From Allobosea vaviloviae (GTDB taxonomy: Bacteria > Pseudomonadota > Alphaproteobacteria > Rhizobiales > Beijerinckiaceae): 64,000 nucleotides of DNA. The number at the start of each line of letters is the position of its first letter. Position 1 is the stretch's first letter. The translations under genes were made by a program, and so were the position numbers. Under the pieces are notes generated by a model. It searched no databases and had not been told where the DNA came from. It was given only the letters and a program-made list of their open reading frames with translations. The stretch spans positions 1 through 64,000 of the forward strand of contig NZ_LGSZ01000095.1 in the NCBI RefSeq assembly GCF_001298265.1, in the 5' to 3' direction. Of this stretch, positions 49,700 through 57,927 are shown one piece after another.

Positions 49700-50833
49700 G
49701 TGACTGCGCATAACCTCACATCGGAAGCCGACATCGTCGTGGTCGGCGGTGGCGTCGTCGGCGGCGCGATCGCGCTGGGCCTGGCGCGTGGCGGCGCCCG
49801 CGTCACCGTCCTCGACGAGGGCGATGTCGCTTTTCGCGCCTCGCGCGGTAATTTCGCGCTGGTCTGGGTCCAGTCCAAGGGGCTGGGCATGCCCGAATAC
49901 GCGATGTGGTCGCGCCGCTCGGCCGAGCAATGGCACCAGCTTTCCGGGGTGCTGAGCGAGGAGGCCGGCATCGACGTCGCCCACAGCCAGCCCGGCGGCT
50001 TCATGCTCTGCCTCTCCGAGGCCGAGCTGGAGCAGCGCCGCCACACGATGCAGCGGCTGCACAACCAGATGTCGCTGGCTGACTTCCCCTATGAAATCCT
50101 CGACCATGACGAGACCAAACGCCGCCTGCCCGATATCGGGCCCGACGTAGTCGGCTCGGTCTACAGCCCGCTCGACGGCCATGTGAACTCGCTGAAGCTG
50201 TTCCGCGCTCTGCGCGACGCCAGCGAGCGTCGCGGCGTCGACTACCGGCCCAACTGCACGGTCGACAGCATCACCCAGAGCGGCGGCGCCTTCCGGCTGA
50301 AAGGCGCCTTCGGCGAGATCGCGGCGGGCAAGGTCGTGCTCGCAGCCGGCCTCGGCAATGCGCGGCTCGCCCCCATGGTCGGGCTCGACGCACCGGTGAA
50401 GCCGAGCAAGGGCCAGATCATCGTCACCGAGAAGACGGACGCCTTCCTGCACAACCCGATGGTGACGATCCGCCAGACCGACGAGGGCGGCATCATGATC
50501 GGCGACAGCCAGGAGGATCGCGGCTTCGACACGGTCGTCGGCCAGCCGATCCTTTCGGTGATGGCTGAGCGCGCGATCAGGATGTTCCCGCGCCTCGCCG
50601 GCCTCAACGTCGTTCGCTCCTGGTCGGCGCTGCGCGTGATGAGCCCTGACGGCTTTCCGATCTACGACCAGTCGCTGAGCCACCCCGGCGCCTTCGTCGT
50701 GACCTGCCATTCCGGCGTGACGCTGGCCGCCAACCACGTCCTGACGATCGCGCCCGCCATCCTGTCCGGCGAACTGCCGACGACGCTCGATGCCTTTTCC
50801 GCACGGAGGTTCCATGTTCCGGCCCATGCATGA
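49700..50833 (+). CDS. FAD-dependent oxidoreductase, DadA/SoxB/OoxB type (beta subunit of a three-part dehydrogenase)
   Basis: A 377-residue flavoprotein of the DAO family. The dinucleotide motif is VVGGGVVGGAIALGLARGG (about 14-32), the middle has GGFMLCLSEAELEQRRH, the later part VKPSKGQIIVTEK, and the end VVTCHSGVTLAANHVL as in amino-acid and opine oxidases. GTG start at 49700, 6 bp after the permease. With the small 2Fe-2S protein and the FAD/BFD protein that follow it forms the set seen in octopine/nopaline oxidases, hydrogen cyanide synthase and hydroxyproline dehydrogenase. It would oxidise an amino or imino acid and pass electrons to its partners. Confidence 0.88.
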   Translation: MTAHNLTSEADIVVVGGGVVGGAIALGLARGGARVTVLDEGDVAFRASRGNFALVWVQSKGLGMPEYAMWSRRSAEQWHQLSGVLSEEAGIDVAHSQPGGFMLCLSEAELEQRRHTMQRLHNQMSLADFPYEILDHDETKRRLPDIGPDVVGSVYSPLDGHVNSLKLFRALRDASERRGVDYRPNCTVDSITQSGGAFRLKGAFGEIAAGKVVLAAGLGNARLAPMVGLDAPVKPSKGQIIVTEKTDAFLHNPMVTIRQTDEGGIMIGDSQEDRGFDTVVGQPILSVMAERAIRMFPRLAGLNVVRSWSALRVMSPDGFPIYDQSLSHPGAFVVTCHSGVTLAANHVLTIAPAILSGELPTTLDAFSARRFHVPAHA

Positions 50834-51122
50834 GCTGAAGGCAGCCGATGCGCTTGCCTTCACCTTCGATGGCCGCGCCCTGACGGCGCGCGCCGGCGAC
50901 ACGGTCGCTGCCGCGCTGCTGGCCAACGGCGTCCAGGCCTGCCGCCAGACGCCGGTCTCGGGCGCGGACCGCGGCCCCTATTGCATGATGGGCGTCTGCT
51001 TCGAATGCCTCGTCGTCATCGACGGCGTCGGCAACCGTCAGGGCTGCCTCGTGCCGCTGCGCGAGGGCATGCGGATCGAAACCCAGGCCGGGCGCCGCCA
51101 GCCCGATTCGGTGCGCGCATGA
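50814..51122 (+). CDS. Small 2Fe-2S ferredoxin-like subunit of the dehydrogenase
   Basis: A 102-residue iron-sulfur subunit. The cluster ligands lie in CMMGVCFEC (C-x4-C-x2-C) followed by a fourth Cys after 11 residues (GVGNRQGC). It corresponds to the N-terminal ferredoxin part of sarcosine oxidase alpha subunit, split off as in HcnA or the small opine oxidase subunit. GGAGGT precedes ATG 50814; ATG 50826 is an alternative. It overlaps the upstream stop and ends with an ATGA overlap into the next gene. Confidence 0.9.
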   Translation: MFRPMHELKAADALAFTFDGRALTARAGDTVAAALLANGVQACRQTPVSGADRGPYCMMGVCFECLVVIDGVGNRQGCLVPLREGMRIETQAGRRQPDSVRA

Positions 51123-52567
51123 ACACGCTTCGCGAGATCGGCCAATTGGCCGAGCATTACGACATCGCCATCGTCGGCGCGGGGCCGGCGGGGCTGTCCG
51201 CCGCCGCGCGCGCCGCCGAACTCGGCCTCTCCGTGCTGCTGGCCGACGAGAACCCGGCGCCCGGCGGGCAGATCTACCGCGCCATCACCACGACCCCGGT
51301 CGCCGACCGCAGCGTGCTCGGCGAGGATTACTGGAAGGGCGGCGCGCTCGTCACGAGGCTGGAACGGACCAGCGCGGCCTACGCCCCGGGCTGCACGGTC
51401 TGGTCGGTCGCGCCCGACGAGGCGGGTGGTTTCGAACTGGGCCTGTCCCTCGGCGGGCAGGCGCGGCTTGTGGGCGCCGGCCAGGTCATCCTGGCGACGG
51501 GCGCGCAGGAGCGGCCCTTCCCGATCCCCGGCTGGACCCTGCCCGGTGTGATGACGGCCGGCGCCGCGCAGATCGCGCTGAAAAGCTCCGGCCTCGTGCC
51601 GAGCGGGCGCACAGTGATCGCCGGCTGCGGCCCCTTGCTCTATCTGCTGGCGGGCCAGCTCGCGGCGGCCGGCGCCAACATCGTCGCGGTGCTCGACACG
51701 ACGCCGCGCCGCAACTGGCTGTCCGCACTTGCATCATTGCCGGATTTCCTGCGCTCGCCCTATCTCGCCAAGGGGCTGAAGCTGATGGCGGCGGCGCGCC
51801 GCGAGCTGGCGTTCAGGACCGGCGTCACGGCGCTGGCGGCTGAAGGCTCCGGCAAGGTCACGGGTGTGAAGGTGACGCGCGGCGGTGCGACCGAGACGAT
51901 TCCCTGCGACGCGCTCTTGCTGCATCAGGGCGTCATCCCCGGCATCAACCTGTCGAATGCCGCCGGCTGCGCGCAGCATTTCGACACGGTCCAGCATTGC
52001 TGGACGCCGACGGTGGACGACTGGTTCGCCTCCTCGATCCCGGGCATCGCCATCGCCGGCGACGGAGCCGGAATCGGCGGCGCCGAAAGCGCGGCCTTGC
52101 GCGGCGAGATCGCGGCGCTCGACGCAGCCCGCCGCCTCGGCCGGATCTCGGAGGCTGAGCGTAACGAGAAGGCCGCACCCACGCGGGCCGAACTCGCACG
52201 CAGCCTGCGCGGCCGCCGCTTCCTCGACCTGCTCTATCGCCCGGCCCCGCAATTCCTGGCGCCCCCGGCGGACGAGACCATCGTCTGCCGCTGCGAGGAG
52301 GTCACCGCCGGCCAGATCCGCGACACGGCGAGCCGCCTCGGCGTCACCGGCCCCAACCAGATGAAGGCCTTCCTGCGCTGCGGCATGGGCCCCTGCCAGG
52401 GCCGTCTCTGCGGCCCCACCGTCGTCGAACTGATCGCGCAGGTTCGCGGCGTCTCTCCCGCCGAGACCGGCTATTATCGGCTGCGCCCTCCGGTGAAGCC
52501 GGTGACGCTGGCCGAGCTCGCGGCGCTGCCGCCGACGGAGTCTGCGGTCAAAGCGGTGGTCCGGTGA
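51119..52567 (+). CDS. FAD/NAD(P) oxidoreductase with BFD-type 2Fe-2S domain (alpha subunit, HcnB/OoxA type)
   Basis: A 482-residue flavoprotein. FAD motif IVGAGPAGLSAAARAAELG (about 17-35), second nucleotide motif VIAGCGPLLYLLAGQLA, then GIAIAGDGAGIGGAESA. The C-terminal part has a BFD-like [2Fe-2S] site with Cys in CRCEE and GPCQGRLCG. This is the subunit that collects electrons from the beta subunit in opine oxidases, hydrogen cyanide synthase and D-hydroxyproline dehydrogenase. Both ends overlap neighbours (ATGA and GTGA), so the whole set is coupled. Confidence 0.9.
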   Translation: MNTLREIGQLAEHYDIAIVGAGPAGLSAAARAAELGLSVLLADENPAPGGQIYRAITTTPVADRSVLGEDYWKGGALVTRLERTSAAYAPGCTVWSVAPDEAGGFELGLSLGGQARLVGAGQVILATGAQERPFPIPGWTLPGVMTAGAAQIALKSSGLVPSGRTVIAGCGPLLYLLAGQLAAAGANIVAVLDTTPRRNWLSALASLPDFLRSPYLAKGLKLMAAARRELAFRTGVTALAAEGSGKVTGVKVTRGGATETIPCDALLLHQGVIPGINLSNAAGCAQHFDTVQHCWTPTVDDWFASSIPGIAIAGDGAGIGGAESAALRGEIAALDAARRLGRISEAERNEKAAPTRAELARSLRGRRFLDLLYRPAPQFLAPPADETIVCRCEEVTAGQIRDTASRLGVTGPNQMKAFLRCGMGPCQGRLCGPTVVELIAQVRGVSPAETGYYRLRPPVKPVTLAELAALPPTESAVKAVVR

Positions 52568-53715
52568 CCGCAGCGCGCCGCAGCGCCGACGTTATCGTTA
52601 TCGGCGGCGGCATCCATGGCTGCTCGACGGCGCTGCACTGCGCGATGCGCGGGCTCTCGGTCATCCTGATCGAGAAGGACCATGCTGGCCGCCATGCCTC
52701 CGGCGTCAATGCCGGCGGCGTGCGCCAGCTTGCGCGCCATGTCGCGGAGATTCCGCTCTCCAATACGTCGATGGCGCTCTGGCACAGGATCGAGGACCTC
52801 GTCGACGATGGTTGCGGCTTCACGTCGGACGGCCAGGTGCTGGTCGCGGAGGACGAGGAAGACCTCCGCAACTGCCGCGCCCGCGTCGACGACCTGACCC
52901 TGCGCGGCTTCCACCATGAGGAGCTGATCGACGCCACGGAGTTGCGCCGCCTCGTCCCTGCCGTTGCGGACAGCTGCCCCGGCGGCGTCGTCTCTCGCCG
53001 CGATGGCGCCGCGATCCCCTTGCGGGCGACGCAGGCCTTCAAGCGCAAGGCCCAGAGCCTGGGCGCCGATATCCGCGAGGGCGTGCGCGTCACTCGCGTC
53101 AGCCGCGACGGCGCCAACTGGCGTGTCGAAACCGATCACGGCGTCTTCCTCGCGCCCCGCATCGTCAATGCGGCCGGCGCCTGGGCCGACCGCATCGCCG
53201 CCGATCTCGGCGAGCCGGTGCCGCTCGAGGTCATCGCGCCGATGCTGATGATCACGGCAGCGATGCCGGCCTTCATCAAGCCGGTGGTGATCCTGCGCAA
53301 GCGCAAGCTCTCCTTCAAGCAGTTCGCCAATGGCACCGTGTTGATCGGCGGCGGCTATCTCGGCCGCGCCATCCGCGACGAGAACCGCACCGTGCTCGAC
53401 TGGGGCAAGCTCGCCACCAACGCCAGGACGGTCTGGGACCTGTTTCCGATCATGCGGGCTGCGCCGATCCTGCGCGCCTGGGCCGGCATCGAGGCGCGCA
53501 TGCCCGACGATCTGCCGGTCTTCGGCAAGAGCGCGAAGCATGAGGGCGTCTACCACCAGTTCGGCTTCTCGGCCCATGGCTTCCAGCTCGGCCCCGGGGC
53601 AGGGGCCGTGATGGCCGAGATCATCGCCACCGGCGCCAGCAATGTGCCGATCGACGGGCTCGGCATCGCGCGGTTTGCGGCGCCGTCGTCACATCAGCCG
53701 TCATTGCGAGCGTAG
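52564..53715 (+). CDS. FAD-dependent oxidoreductase, DAO family (second)
   Basis: A 383-residue flavoprotein, distinct from the one at 49700: VIVIGGGIHGCSTALHCAMRG (FAD motif, about 9-29), GRHASGVNAGGVRQLARH, FTSDGQVLVAEDEED, NAAGAWADRIA, and GFSAHGFQLGPGAG. It belongs with sarcosine oxidase beta, glycine oxidase or D-amino acid dehydrogenases. GTG start at 52564 overlaps the previous stop. The last seven codons and the TAG are provided by the palindromic repeat that begins at 53699, so the native C-terminus seems to have been replaced. A second step on the same substrate, or a different amino acid, is plausible. Confidence 0.88.
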   Translation: MTAARRSADVIVIGGGIHGCSTALHCAMRGLSVILIEKDHAGRHASGVNAGGVRQLARHVAEIPLSNTSMALWHRIEDLVDDGCGFTSDGQVLVAEDEEDLRNCRARVDDLTLRGFHHEELIDATELRRLVPAVADSCPGGVVSRRDGAAIPLRATQAFKRKAQSLGADIREGVRVTRVSRDGANWRVETDHGVFLAPRIVNAAGAWADRIAADLGEPVPLEVIAPMLMITAAMPAFIKPVVILRKRKLSFKQFANGTVLIGGGYLGRAIRDENRTVLDWGKLATNARTVWDLFPIMRAAPILRAWAGIEARMPDDLPVFGKSAKHEGVYHQFGFSAHGFQLGPGAGAVMAEIIATGASNVPIDGLGIARFAAPSSHQPSLRA

Positions 53716-53779
53716 CGAAGCAATCCAGGGGCCGCCGAGCGCTGTGGCCCTGGATTGCTTCGCTGCGCTCGCAATGACG
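53699..53779. repeat. Palindromic intergenic repeat, CGTCATTGCGAG type, overlapping a gene end
   Basis: Same element as 24939-25020: CGTCATTGCGAG at the left, CTCGCAATGACG at the right, inner GCGAAGCAATCCAG / CTGGATTGCTTCGC. Its left part is translated as the last residues of the flavoprotein and supplies the stop TAG at 53713. Confidence 0.9.
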
Positions 53780-53810
53780 ACCACAGCCTTTCACCTCAGG
53801 AGAGAACACC

Positions 53811-54152
53811 ATGACCATCAAGCGCCACATCAAGACCCCGATCCAGAACCGCGTCGTCGAGGCCGGCAATCTCGTCTTCGTCGGCGGCTGCATCGCCGAC
53901 GACATCACCCAGTCGATGGGCCCGCAGACGCAGAACATCCTGACCAAGATCGAGGGCTATCTCGGTGAGGTCGGGCTCGACCGCAAGGCGATCGTCGCCG
54001 CGACGATCTTCGTCACCGATTTGCCCGCCAAGAAGGAAATGGACCCCGTCTGGACGGCGTTCTTCGGCGATGCGCTCCCGACCCGCGCGACGGTGGGCGT
54101 TGCCGATCTCGGCGGCGCGCTGATCGAGATCGTCTGCACCGCCGCGCGCTGA
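53811..54152 (+). CDS. ridA: RidA family enamine/imine deaminase
   Basis: A 113-residue RidA (YjgF/UK114) protein that hydrolyses reactive enamines or imines. The catalytic Arg is in PTRATVGVADL and the Glu in IEIVCTA, as in active members; GNLVFVGGCIAD and TQNILTKIEGYLGEVGL are also standard. A following role beside two flavin amino acid oxidases is logical, since those enzymes release imines. The start is ATG 53811 with AGGAG upstream, after the repeat. Confidence 0.93.
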   Translation: MTIKRHIKTPIQNRVVEAGNLVFVGGCIADDITQSMGPQTQNILTKIEGYLGEVGLDRKAIVAATIFVTDLPAKKEMDPVWTAFFGDALPTRATVGVADLGGALIEIVCTAAR

Positions 54153-54161
54153 ACAAGCGCG

Positions 54162-54199
54162 GGTCATCCCGGGTCTCCCTGCGGTCGCCCGGGATGACG
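54162..54199. repeat. Short palindromic repeat GGTCATCCCGGG...CCCGGGATGAC
   Basis: A 38-bp hairpin of the GTCATCCCGG family between the convergent ridA and gamma-glutamyltransferase genes. It probably terminates both transcripts. Confidence 0.75.
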
Positions 54200-54227
54200 G
54201 CGCAGGATTGACGAGGGGCCGCGCCCC

Positions 54228-55826
54228 TCACACCGCCACGACATAACCATCCCGGCGCGGGTCTGCCGCGCCGGTCATCACTCCGGTGGCGGGATCGACC
54301 GCGACCGCCTGCATGCCGCCGCAGCGCATGGTCCAGCCCGTGTCGAAGGCGGTGATGACGTGGCCGCGCCGGCGCAACTCGGCCAGCGTTTCGGCTGCAA
54401 TCCGGTTCTCCGCCTCGATCGCGCGCCCGTCCCAGAGCCGGGAGCGCGGCGCCTCGATCGCCTCCTGCAGCGGCAATCCGAAATCGAGATGCTGCACCAT
54501 GGCCTGAACTTGCGTCTGCATGATGCCGTAGCTGCCCGGCGTGCCGAGCGCGAGCACCGGCTTTCCTGAGCGCGTCGAGATGCTCGGCGACATGCACATC
54601 GGCAGTTCGTCGCCGGGTTTCGAGCGGTTGGGGCTGCCGGGCTGGACGTCGGACCAGTACAGGAAGTTGTTCAGGCAAAGGCCGGTGCCTGGCACCACGA
54701 TGCCGCTGCCGAAGGGACTGCCGAGGCTGTTGGTGATGCAGACCAGATTGCCCTCGGCATCCGCCACGGAGAACGAGGTGGTATGCGCCGGATCCTCGCC
54801 GGCTTGCGGCGTCCATTGCTCGGTCGGGCCTTCGACCGGCACGCCGTCACCAAGGCGCGCACGAAGCTGTGCTAGCGAATCCTCGGAGAAGATCGCCGCC
54901 AGCGTCTCCGCCGAGGGATTGTTGGCGGCGATCCGCACGCCGGCCGCGAGTCTGATCGCGCGGTAGACGAGGTCGAGATGCTCCGGGCCGTCCTTGGGCA
55001 AGCCGGCCAGATCGAAGCCTTCGAGCAGCTTCAGGCTGAGCAGGAACTGGAAGGCCTCGCAGGCCGGCGGCGGCACATGGATGTCGAGGCCGCGATAGGA
55101 CGCCGAGAAGGGTTCGCGCCAGCGCGGCGCGACCGCCGCGAGGTCATCCATCGTCATCAGGCCGCCGAGCGACTGGAGATGGCCGACGATGCGCTGCCCG
55201 AGCGCGCCGCGATAGAGGTGGTCCGGGCCCTTGGCAGCGATCTCGCCGAGGGTCCGTGCCATATCGGGCTGGCGCAGCACCTGGCCGAGCTTCACCGGCC
55301 CGCCATCGGGCAGATAGGTCGCGGCGAAGCTGGGGTAGATCTCAGGCCAGGCTTCGAGCAAGGGAGCTTGCTCGTTGAACTCCGCGACGCCGAATTCGGA
55401 GAGTGCGAAACCGTCCCGCGCCAGCGCGATCGCCGGCGCCAGGATCTCGGCGAGCGGCTTGCGGCCGTAGCGCGAGGCCAACTCGCACCAGCCGGCGAGA
55501 TTGCCGGGCATGGCAACCGCATGCGCGCCGCGTTCGAGGTCCGAGCGCTGCGAGAAGCGGTCCGACGGGAAGCTCTTCTGGATCGGCGGGACGAAGTCGA
55601 GCACACGCACGCGCCCCTCGGCAGCCGACCAGAGCGTCGCCGAGCCCATGCCCGACAGGCTCGACATGAACGGCTCGACCACGTTCAGCGCGGCTGCGGT
55701 CGCGGCGATGGCGTCGAAGGCATTGCCGCCCTGGATCAGCAGCCGCGCGCCCGCCTGTGCGGCGAGCGGATGGGCGGCGGCGACCATGCCGTGGCGGGAT
55801 TGGATTGTCGGTCGGCGGCCCTGCAT
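54228..55826 (-). CDS. ggt: Gamma-glutamyltransferase family protein
   Basis: A 532-residue Ntn-hydrolase that self-cleaves into two subunits and removes or transfers gamma-glutamyl groups. The nucleophile is the first Thr of HTTSFSVAD, matching TTHxSV of classical enzymes. RHGMVAAAHPLAAQAGARLLIQGGNAFDA, VEPFMSSLSGMG and GTPGSYGIMQTQVQAM are family positions. No signal peptide is visible, so it is probably cytoplasmic, like YwrD-type members. It faces the import/oxidation operon across a short repeat. Release of an amino compound from a gamma-glutamyl conjugate would fit that operon, though the gene is transcribed separately. Confidence 0.9.
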   Translation of the reverse strand: MQGRRPTIQSRHGMVAAAHPLAAQAGARLLIQGGNAFDAIAATAAALNVVEPFMSSLSGMGSATLWSAAEGRVRVLDFVPPIQKSFPSDRFSQRSDLERGAHAVAMPGNLAGWCELASRYGRKPLAEILAPAIALARDGFALSEFGVAEFNEQAPLLEAWPEIYPSFAATYLPDGGPVKLGQVLRQPDMARTLGEIAAKGPDHLYRGALGQRIVGHLQSLGGLMTMDDLAAVAPRWREPFSASYRGLDIHVPPPACEAFQFLLSLKLLEGFDLAGLPKDGPEHLDLVYRAIRLAAGVRIAANNPSAETLAAIFSEDSLAQLRARLGDGVPVEGPTEQWTPQAGEDPAHTTSFSVADAEGNLVCITNSLGSPFGSGIVVPGTGLCLNNFLYWSDVQPGSPNRSKPGDELPMCMSPSISTRSGKPVLALGTPGSYGIMQTQVQAMVQHLDFGLPLQEAIEAPRSRLWDGRAIEAENRIAAETLAELRRRGHVITAFDTGWTMRCGGMQAVAVDPATGVMTGAADPRRDGYVVAV

Positions 55827-55961
55827 CGTCGTTCGTCCCTGTGTTCGGGCCTGGGTGACCCGGCGCGATCAGAGCACAATTCTTCGGCTGGGGAAGGCCA
55901 TTGGCGCGACATTTTCGGCGCCGCCGTTGATGGCCTGCGCATGGCTGGGTCCCAAGGCGGC

Positions 55962-57416
55962 TCAGGTGCCGCAGAAGGTTGCGATCACCCGCTCATGCGG
56001 CTCTGGCGGCGCCTCATACCGCGAGAATTCCGCCCGCTCCTCGAAGGGTTGCGCCAGCACGGCGATCAGCGTTTCGAAGGGCCCGAAATCGTCCTGCGCC
56101 TGCGCCGCTGCTATCGCCGCTTCGATCCGGTGGTTGCGCGGGATATAGGCGGGATTGACCGCCAGCATCGCGCCCGGTGGCGTTCCGGCGCTGCGTTCGC
56201 GCCATCGCACCAGCCAGCCATCCAGCGCCGGATCGTTCTCGAGCACCGCGCGCAGCGGTTCCTCGCCCGCAAGCCCGGCATGCAGCCGGCTGAGATGGCG
56301 GAAGCTCAAGGTAAAGTCAGCCAGATGCACCACGAGCAGGCCTAGGAATTCGGCGCCGAGAACCGTATCGGCCTCGCTGTCGCCGGGCAGGCCGAGCTTG
56401 CGCGCGATCCCGGCATCATAGGCCGCCTGATAGCGTGGCGCGAAGGCGCCGAGCGCGTTCTGGGCGATGGCGACCGCCTGGTCGGTATCGGGCGCCAGCA
56501 GCGGCAGCAAGGTCTCGGCCAGCCGGGTCAAATTCCACAGCGCGATGCTGGGCTGGTTGTCATAGGCATAGCGACCGCCGCGATCGATCGAGCTGAACAC
56601 GGTCGAGGGGTCATAGGCGTCGAGGAAGGCGCAGGGTCCGTAATCGATCGTCTCGCCCGCGATCGAGACATTGTCGGTGTTCATCACGCCATGGATGAAG
56701 CCGACCAGAAGCCAGCGTGCAACCAGATCGGCCTGTGCCGCGATCACGGCTTCGAGCAACGCGAGGCACGGGTTCGCCGCCCGCGCGGCCTGCGGATAAT
56801 GCCTGCTGATGACATGGTCGGCCAGCAGCCGCAGCGCCTCCACGTCCTGCCGCGCGGCGAAGAACTGGAAGGTGCCGACCCGGATATGGCTCGCGGCGAC
56901 GCGCGCCAGCACCGCGCCCGGCAAGGCCTCCTCGCGCATCACGACGCCGCCGGTCAGGACGAAGGCGAGCGAGCGCGTGGTGGGAATGCCGAGCGCCGCC
57001 ATCGCCTCGCTGACGATGTATTCGCGCATCACCGGCCCCAGCGCCGCGCGCCCGTCGCCGCCGCGCGAGAAGCGCGTCCGCCCGGCGCCCTTCAACTGGA
57101 TGTCGCGGCGCGCGCCGGAGCGGTCGATCACCTCGCCCAGCAATATGGCGCGCCCGTCGCCGAGCTGCGGCGTGAACTGCCCGAACTGATGCCCGGCATA
57201 GGCGGTGGCGATCGGCGTCGAGCCATCCGCCACGGCATTGCCGGCCAGCACCGCGACGCCTTCGGGGCTCGCCAGCCAGTCCGCATCGAGCCCGAGTTCG
57301 GCCGCCAGCGCGAGGTTCAGCCGCACCAGACGCGGTTCGGGCACCTGCGAGGGCATGGTCGGCGCATGGAAGCGCTCCGGGAGCCTTGCGTAGCTGTTGT
57401 CGAACGCAATGGTCAT
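55962..57416 (-). CDS. selO: Protein adenylyltransferase SelO (YdiU family)
   Basis: A 484-residue pseudokinase-fold AMPylase. Typical segments are YARLPERFHAP near the N-terminus, AYAGHQFGQFTPQLGDGRA, IQLKGAGRTRFSRGGDGRAAL, SEAMAALGIPTTRSLAF, GFIHGVMNTDNVSIAGETIDYGPCAFLD, and near the end the conserved NPAYIPRNHR. The protein ends FCGT, keeping the Cys at the antepenultimate position that corresponds to selenocysteine in animal SelO. ATG 57416 has AAGGAG upstream. It is 53 bp after the MerR-type regulator gene and in the same direction. Confidence 0.93.
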   Translation of the reverse strand: MTIAFDNSYARLPERFHAPTMPSQVPEPRLVRLNLALAAELGLDADWLASPEGVAVLAGNAVADGSTPIATAYAGHQFGQFTPQLGDGRAILLGEVIDRSGARRDIQLKGAGRTRFSRGGDGRAALGPVMREYIVSEAMAALGIPTTRSLAFVLTGGVVMREEALPGAVLARVAASHIRVGTFQFFAARQDVEALRLLADHVISRHYPQAARAANPCLALLEAVIAAQADLVARWLLVGFIHGVMNTDNVSIAGETIDYGPCAFLDAYDPSTVFSSIDRGGRYAYDNQPSIALWNLTRLAETLLPLLAPDTDQAVAIAQNALGAFAPRYQAAYDAGIARKLGLPGDSEADTVLGAEFLGLLVVHLADFTLSFRHLSRLHAGLAGEEPLRAVLENDPALDGWLVRWRERSAGTPPGAMLAVNPAYIPRNHRIEAAIAAAQAQDDFGPFETLIAVLAQPFEERAEFSRYEAPPEPHERVIATFCGT

Positions 57417-57469
57417 CGCGCGCTCCTTCCGGTCGGACCTGTCGGTGGTCGCTCGTTGCATCCGTGCAT

Positions 57470-57919
57470 TCAGTGTCGCTCGTGCCGGCATTGGCTGTGG
57501 TCCGCCAGCGCTTCGATGATCGCGCAATCGCAAGCGGAGACGCCGCCCGAGCAGGTCGCGGCGATACGCTCCAGCTCCTTTTCCAGAGAGCGCAGCCGCG
57601 CGATCTTGTGCCTGACCTCGTCGAGATGGGCGACCGAGATCGCATGGGCCTCGTCGCAGGCCATGCCGGGATTGTCGGACAGCCGCAGCAAGGCCCGGAT
57701 GCCGTCGACCGGAAATCCGAGATCGCGCGCATGCTTGATGAAGGCGAGCCGTTCGAGATGAACGCGGCCATAGCGGCGCTGGTTGCCCTCGGAGCGTTCC
57801 GGCGGCGGCAGCAGCCCGACCTGTTCGTAATAGCGGATCGTCTCGACCTTGACGCCGGTTCGCTCCGACAGCGAGCCGATCGGCATGACGCGCTCGGCGA
57901 TTTTCACCTCCATCGTCAT
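57470..57919 (-). CDS. MerR-family metal-responsive regulator (CadR/ZntR type)
   Basis: A 149-residue MerR protein. N-terminal helix-turn-helix: IGSLSERTGVKVETIRYYEQVGLLPPPERSEGNQRRY. The metal site resembles Zn/Cd/Pb sensors: Cys88 at the start of the dimer helix, and Cys123, Cys130 and Cys132 in the C-terminal loop (ATCSGGVSACDC), plus a His/Cys tail (CRHERH). ATG 57919 has AGAGGG upstream; ATG 57913 is also in frame. Divergent from the P-type ATPase across a 72-bp region with the operator, so it activates that gene when metal is bound. Confidence 0.93.
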   Translation of the reverse strand: MTMEVKIAERVMPIGSLSERTGVKVETIRYYEQVGLLPPPERSEGNQRRYGRVHLERLAFIKHARDLGFPVDGIRALLRLSDNPGMACDEAHAISVAHLDEVRHKIARLRSLEKELERIAATCSGGVSACDCAIIEALADHSQCRHERH

Positions 57920-57927
57920 TTTCCCTC

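Noticed and set aside
49700..53715. N-methylglutamate dehydrogenase mgdABCD
   Set aside because: The set lacks the four-subunit sarcosine-oxidase-like order (no gamma subunit, separate small ferredoxin) and sits with an importer 26 kb from mgsABC; opine/hydroxyproline-type dehydrogenase fits better.
24939..54199. Possible CRISPR array from repeated palindromes
   Set aside because: Copies are far apart, differ in core and have no regular spacers or cas genes.
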